Positions 5,646 through 8,583 of a DNA stretch of 8,583 nucleotides are shown piece by piece. Positions within the stretch are counted from its first letter, which is position 1, and every line of letters starts with the position of its first letter. The notes below the pieces were generated by a model. The model worked only from the letters and a program-made list of their open reading frames with translations. It searched no databases and was not told the origin of the DNA. A program made the translations under genes and the position numbers. The stretch lies in NCBI GenBank assembly GCA_964587175.1, contig CAZPKK010000042.1, positions 1 to 8,583 of the forward strand, in the 5' to 3' direction. Source of the stretch: CALXVA01 sp964587175. Its GTDB lineage: Bacteria > Bacillota > Clostridia > TANB77 > CAG-508.

Positions 5646-8039
5646 ATGAAAAGAAAAAATGAATTAAATTACAAAGAACTAAAAATAACATGTGATCCAA
5701 AAATATTTAATTTTAATACTACTGATGAACTAGAACCGATAAGCACAGGGATTGGACAAGAACGAGGCATTAAAGCTCTAGAATTTGGCCTTAATGTAGA
5801 TATTAATGGATATAATGTTTATGTTGAAGGTGCTTATGGTGTTGGAAAAACAGCATATGTAAAAAATTATTTGAGTCTTATATCTAAAAAGAAAAAGGTT
5901 CCTAGTGACTGGTGTTATTTATATAATTTTGATAATCCAAATGAACCAGTTGCTGTCTCCTTACCTGCAGGTCAGGGAAAAGAATTTCAGGAAGCAATGA
6001 ATTCTTTTATTGATGAAATTAAAGTTGATATTAAGAACACGTTTGATAATGAAGATTTTGAAAAAGAGAAAAATCTAATTAGACAAGAATATGAGACCAA
6101 ACGCAACTTACTTATGGAAAAATTAAACCAAAAATCTGCCGAATATGGTTTTACCGTAAAATCTGCTCAAAATGGCATTTACATGATGCCTATTGTAAAT
6201 GGTAAAACTATTGCAGAAGAAGAGTTTAATAAATTAGATGAAGCAACAAAAAAAGATTTTGAAGATAAATCTACTATTGTACAACAACACATTATGGAAG
6301 CAATTGGTGAAATAAAATTAATAGAACGAGAATCTGAAAAACGAATTCAGGAATGGCAATCCAATGTTGCACTACTTACAATTAATGCACATATAAATTT
6401 AATTAAAGCAACATACAAAAAGAATAAGAAAATAAATACATTCTTAGATTCCATAAAAAAGGATATATTAAAAAATATAAATTTATTTACTGCTGACGAA
6501 AAAGCATTAGATGGAAAATTACAAGGTCCACAGGCTGCTCATCCAGAAATATATAAACCTTGGCTTAATTATAGAGTAAATCTATTTATTGACAACAGCA
6601 ATTTAGAAGGTGCTCCTTTTGTAGCAGATACAAATTATTCATATCATAATATTTTTGGTAAATTAGAATATGAAAATTATTATGGCACTTTAAAAACAGA
6701 TTATATGATGTTAAAACCCGGTCTTCTCCATATTGCTAATGGCGGATATTTAGTTTTTCAAGCAAATGATTTACTAACAAATAGTTTATGTTATGATGCT
6801 TTAAAGAAAGTACTAAGAAGCAAAACTTTGGGAATAGAAAATGCCGCAGATCCACGCTCATCTATGGTTATGGTCTCTTTAAAACCTGAACCAATACCTT
6901 TAGATTTAAAAGTAATCTTAATAGGTGATGAAAATATTTATCAAACCTTACTTGCAATGGATCCAGATTTCAGGAAATTATTTAAAATAAAAGTCGAATT
7001 TGCAGATGAAGCACCACTAAATAAAGATAATATGGTAAAACTTGCCAGATTTGTAAAAGGATATTGCGACCACGAAGAATTGCCCCCTTTAGATAGCAAC
7101 GCTATGGCAAAATTAATTGAATATGCTTCAAAACTTGCAGATAATCAAAATAAATTATCTACACGTTTTACAGATTTATCATTAATTGTTGGTGAAGCTT
7201 CAACTTGGGCAAAAATGTCAAAATCAAAAGTTATTACAGAGGAATTTATTACTAAAGCCCTAGAACAAAAAATTAATAGAGTAAAAAAATATGATGATAA
7301 ATATATGGAAATGATAAAAGATGAGACTCTTTTAATTGACACCTCTGGAGCAAAGGTTGGTCAAATAAATGGACTTACCATAATGAATGTAGGAGATTAC
7401 ACTTTCGGAAAACCTGTAAAAATAACTGCTAATACTTATACTGGAAAAAATGGTATTATAAATATTGAACGAGAAGTTGAACTTTCTGGTTCTTCACATT
7501 CTAAGGGAATACTAATTTTATCAGGATATTTAGGAGAAATGTTTGCACAAGATATGCCTCTTTCTCTTACAGCTAGTATATGTTTTGAACAATTATACAG
7601 TGGTGTTGATGGAGATAGTGCATCGAGTACAGAATTATACGCCTTACTTTCAAGTTTATCTAATATTCCTATAAACCAATCTTTTGCTGTTACTGGTTCA
7701 GTTAATCAAAAAGGTGAAATTCAGCCTATTGGTGGAGTTAATGATAAAATAGAAGGCTTTTTCCAAGTATGTAAAATGAGAGGATTAGATGGAACTCATA
7801 GTGTTATAATTCCAAAACAAAACGTTAGAAACTTAAATCTTTCTAGTGAAGTTATTAATGCTGTTAAAAATGGCAATTTCCATATATATGCAATTTCTAC
7901 AATAGATGAAGGAATTGAATTATTAACAGGAGTACCTGCTGGAACTAAAGATGAAAATGGAAACTTCCCAGCTGGAACTGTAAATTACTTAATATATAAT
8001 AAATTAAAGAAATATGCTAAAGCAAGTAAAGAAAAATGA
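5646..8039 (+). CDS. Lon-family ATP-dependent protease (AAA_32 type)
   Basis: This is a 797-residue cytoplasmic AAA+ serine protease. It resembles the Lon-like AAA_32 (LonB/YcbZ-type) group and not classical LonA, because the LonA N-terminal domain is absent. The Walker A motif is EGAYGVGKT (61-69). A charged, probably coiled-coil insertion (about 115-280) interrupts the ATPase domain. ANGGYLVFQANDLL (364-377) occupies the Walker B region, and DPDFRKLFKI (439-448) contains an arginine-finger candidate. The lid domain spans about 460-545, with LSTRFTDLSLIVGEA at 504-518. The C-terminal protease domain (about 560-765) has DGDSASS with catalytic Ser658 and GGVNDKIEGF with Lys701. Their 43-residue spacing is that of the Lon Ser-Lys dyad. 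No transmembrane segment is seen. AAAGGAGG (5630-5637) lies 8 nt before the ATG. The last stretch (about 768-797) is lysine-rich. It is convergent with rplS, and its substrates cannot be inferred. Confidence 0.93.
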   Translation: MKRKNELNYKELKITCDPKIFNFNTTDELEPISTGIGQERGIKALEFGLNVDINGYNVYVEGAYGVGKTAYVKNYLSLISKKKKVPSDWCYLYNFDNPNEPVAVSLPAGQGKEFQEAMNSFIDEIKVDIKNTFDNEDFEKEKNLIRQEYETKRNLLMEKLNQKSAEYGFTVKSAQNGIYMMPIVNGKTIAEEEFNKLDEATKKDFEDKSTIVQQHIMEAIGEIKLIERESEKRIQEWQSNVALLTINAHINLIKATYKKNKKINTFLDSIKKDILKNINLFTADEKALDGKLQGPQAAHPEIYKPWLNYRVNLFIDNSNLEGAPFVADTNYSYHNIFGKLEYENYYGTLKTDYMMLKPGLLHIANGGYLVFQANDLLTNSLCYDALKKVLRSKTLGIENAADPRSSMVMVSLKPEPIPLDLKVILIGDENIYQTLLAMDPDFRKLFKIKVEFADEAPLNKDNMVKLARFVKGYCDHEELPPLDSNAMAKLIEYASKLADNQNKLSTRFTDLSLIVGEASTWAKMSKSKVITEEFITKALEQKINRVKKYDDKYMEMIKDETLLIDTSGAKVGQINGLTIMNVGDYTFGKPVKITANTYTGKNGIINIEREVELSGSSHSKGILILSGYLGEMFAQDMPLSLTASICFEQLYSGVDGDSASSTELYALLSSLSNIPINQSFAVTGSVNQKGEIQPIGGVNDKIEGFFQVCKMRGLDGTHSVIIPKQNVRNLNLSSEVINAVKNGNFHIYAISTIDEGIELLTGVPAGTKDENGNFPAGTVNYLIYNKLKKYAKASKEK

Positions 8040-8132
8040 TATTGAGATAATAAAAAATAAATTTTATTTTACTTCGCAAATACGCACAGCTCAAGAAAAC
8101 TTAACCTTTTGACCTTTTGCATATACAACAAA

Positions 8133-8167
8133 AAGTAGGTGGCAGCTTTAGGCTCTGTCACCTACTT
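8133..8167 (-). terminator. Terminator between the protease gene and rplS
   Basis: A 9-bp perfect stem, AAGTAGGTG (8133-8141) with CACCTACTT (8159-8167), can add an inner CAG/CTG or AGC/GCT helix. On the minus strand it begins 3 nt after the rplS stop codons and is followed by a T-run (CTTTTTGTTG), so it ends rplS. On the plus strand it is followed by CTATTATTTTTC and may also stop transcripts from the protease gene, as is common between convergent genes. Confidence 0.85.
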
Positions 8168-8170
8168 CTA

Positions 8171-8583
8171 TTATTTTTCTTCTTCTTCCTTTTTTGTTTC
8201 ATCTTTTACTGTTTCCACAGTTTCTTCTTTAACTGTATCTACTACTTCTTCTACAACTGGCTTTTCTGTTTCTACTGCTGGTGCCTCTTCTGGAGCAGAT
8301 TCAACAGGTGTTTCTACTGTATTTTCTACAGTTCCTGTTGTTTCTTCAGAAACTTCTACAACTGGCTCTTCTGTAAGCTCTTCTTTTATTACAATTTCTC
8401 TATTTTCAATTCTAGCTCCTGTATTCTCTTTAGTTCTAGCAGACTTACCTACTCTATCTCTTAGGTAATATAGTTTAGCACGTCTTGCCTTACCTACTCT
8501 TACTACTTCTACTTTTTCTACTAATGGAGAATGTACTAAAAATGTTTTTTCAACACCAACACCATAAGCTATTTTCCTTACAG
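8171..8583 (-). CDS. rplS: Ribosomal protein L19, 3' part, with long acidic C-terminal tail
   Basis: The gene is cut by the right window edge. The 136 visible codons run from 8581 to a TAA at 8171-8173, directly followed by TAG. The first 51 visible residues are the conserved C-terminal half of L19, a 50S protein at the subunit interface. They include VRKIAYGVGVEKTFLVHSP, then VEVVRVGKARRAKLYYLRDR and VGKSARTKE. L19 normally ends within a few residues of this point. Here the frame continues for about 80 residues rich in Glu, Val and Thr (VETPVESAPEEAPAVETEK and similar) and ends in KKEEEEK. From visible residue 67 onward there are about 26 acidic residues, 6 Lys and no Arg. This is a striking charge reversal for a ribosomal protein. 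The tail uses the same AT-rich codons as the core. Confidence 0.93.
   Translation of the reverse strand, partial: VRKIAYGVGVEKTFLVHSPLVEKVEVVRVGKARRAKLYYLRDRVGKSARTKENTGARIENREIVIKEELTEEPVVEVSEETTGTVENTVETPVESAPEEAPAVETEKPVVEEVVDTVKEETVETVKDETKKEEEEK

Noticed and set aside
8101..8125. GGTCAAAAGG on the minus strand, resembling a CtsR heat-shock operator half
   Set aside because: The second GGTCAAA half is missing and the site lies downstream of both convergent genes, so it cannot control their promoters.
8117..8468. Two overlapping plus-strand frames rich in Phe/Cys or Ser/Thr/Val
   Set aside because: Their odd composition is the antisense image of the Glu/Val/Thr codons in the acidic L19 tail.

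Overview
The DNA is very AT-rich, stops on TAA, TAG and TGA, has strong AGGAGG/AGGTGAT-type ribosome binding sites, and encodes Gram-positive-style secreted wall proteins, including a dockerin-like module. This suggests chromosomal DNA of a low-GC Firmicute, most likely an uncultured gut-type member of the Clostridia. The assignment is inference from composition and gene content. I see no phage, insertion sequence, CRISPR or origin signal.

Left part (1-3711, minus strand). A tRNA-Thr(CGU) gene has its own extended -10 promoter and a terminator. Upstream of it lies a two-gene cell-surface operon transcribed from a good TTGACA-N17-TACACT promoter. The first gene is a secreted beta-N-acetylglucosaminidase (autolysin) with an SH3b-like wall-binding domain and a C-terminal duplicated dockerin-like module. 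The module is out of frame by one base at CTT-C-GGA. The second gene is a membrane-anchored surface protein with an Ig-like domain, a Ser linker, SH3b, two cadherin-like beta-sandwich domains, a transmembrane helix and a charged cytoplasmic tail. When the dockerin frame is restored, the two genes are 21 bp apart.

Middle (3743-5540, plus strand, divergent from the surface operon). tsaE is followed by a single-ORF tsaB-rimI fusion. Both belong to the threonylcarbamoyl-adenosine (t6A37) tRNA modification pathway, and the fused GNAT domain is the ribosomal protein S18 N-acetyltransferase. The TsaD catalytic subunit is not next to them. The tRNA-Thr in the same window (U36, A37) is the kind of tRNA this pathway modifies.

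Right part (5532-8583). A Lon-family AAA+ protease of the AAA_32 type (797 aa) has its own candidate promoter. Its roughly 80-nt leader holds three consecutive, mutually overlapping small hairpins. It converges on the 3' part of rplS (ribosomal protein L19, minus strand, cut by the window edge), and a strong hairpin serves as terminator between them. This L19 carries an unusual acidic C-terminal tail of about 80 residues.

Most of the window is housekeeping. The points most worth a second look are the +1 frame break in front of the dockerin module, the acidic L19 tail, the Lon leader structure and the stop-codon hairpin of tsaB-rimI.
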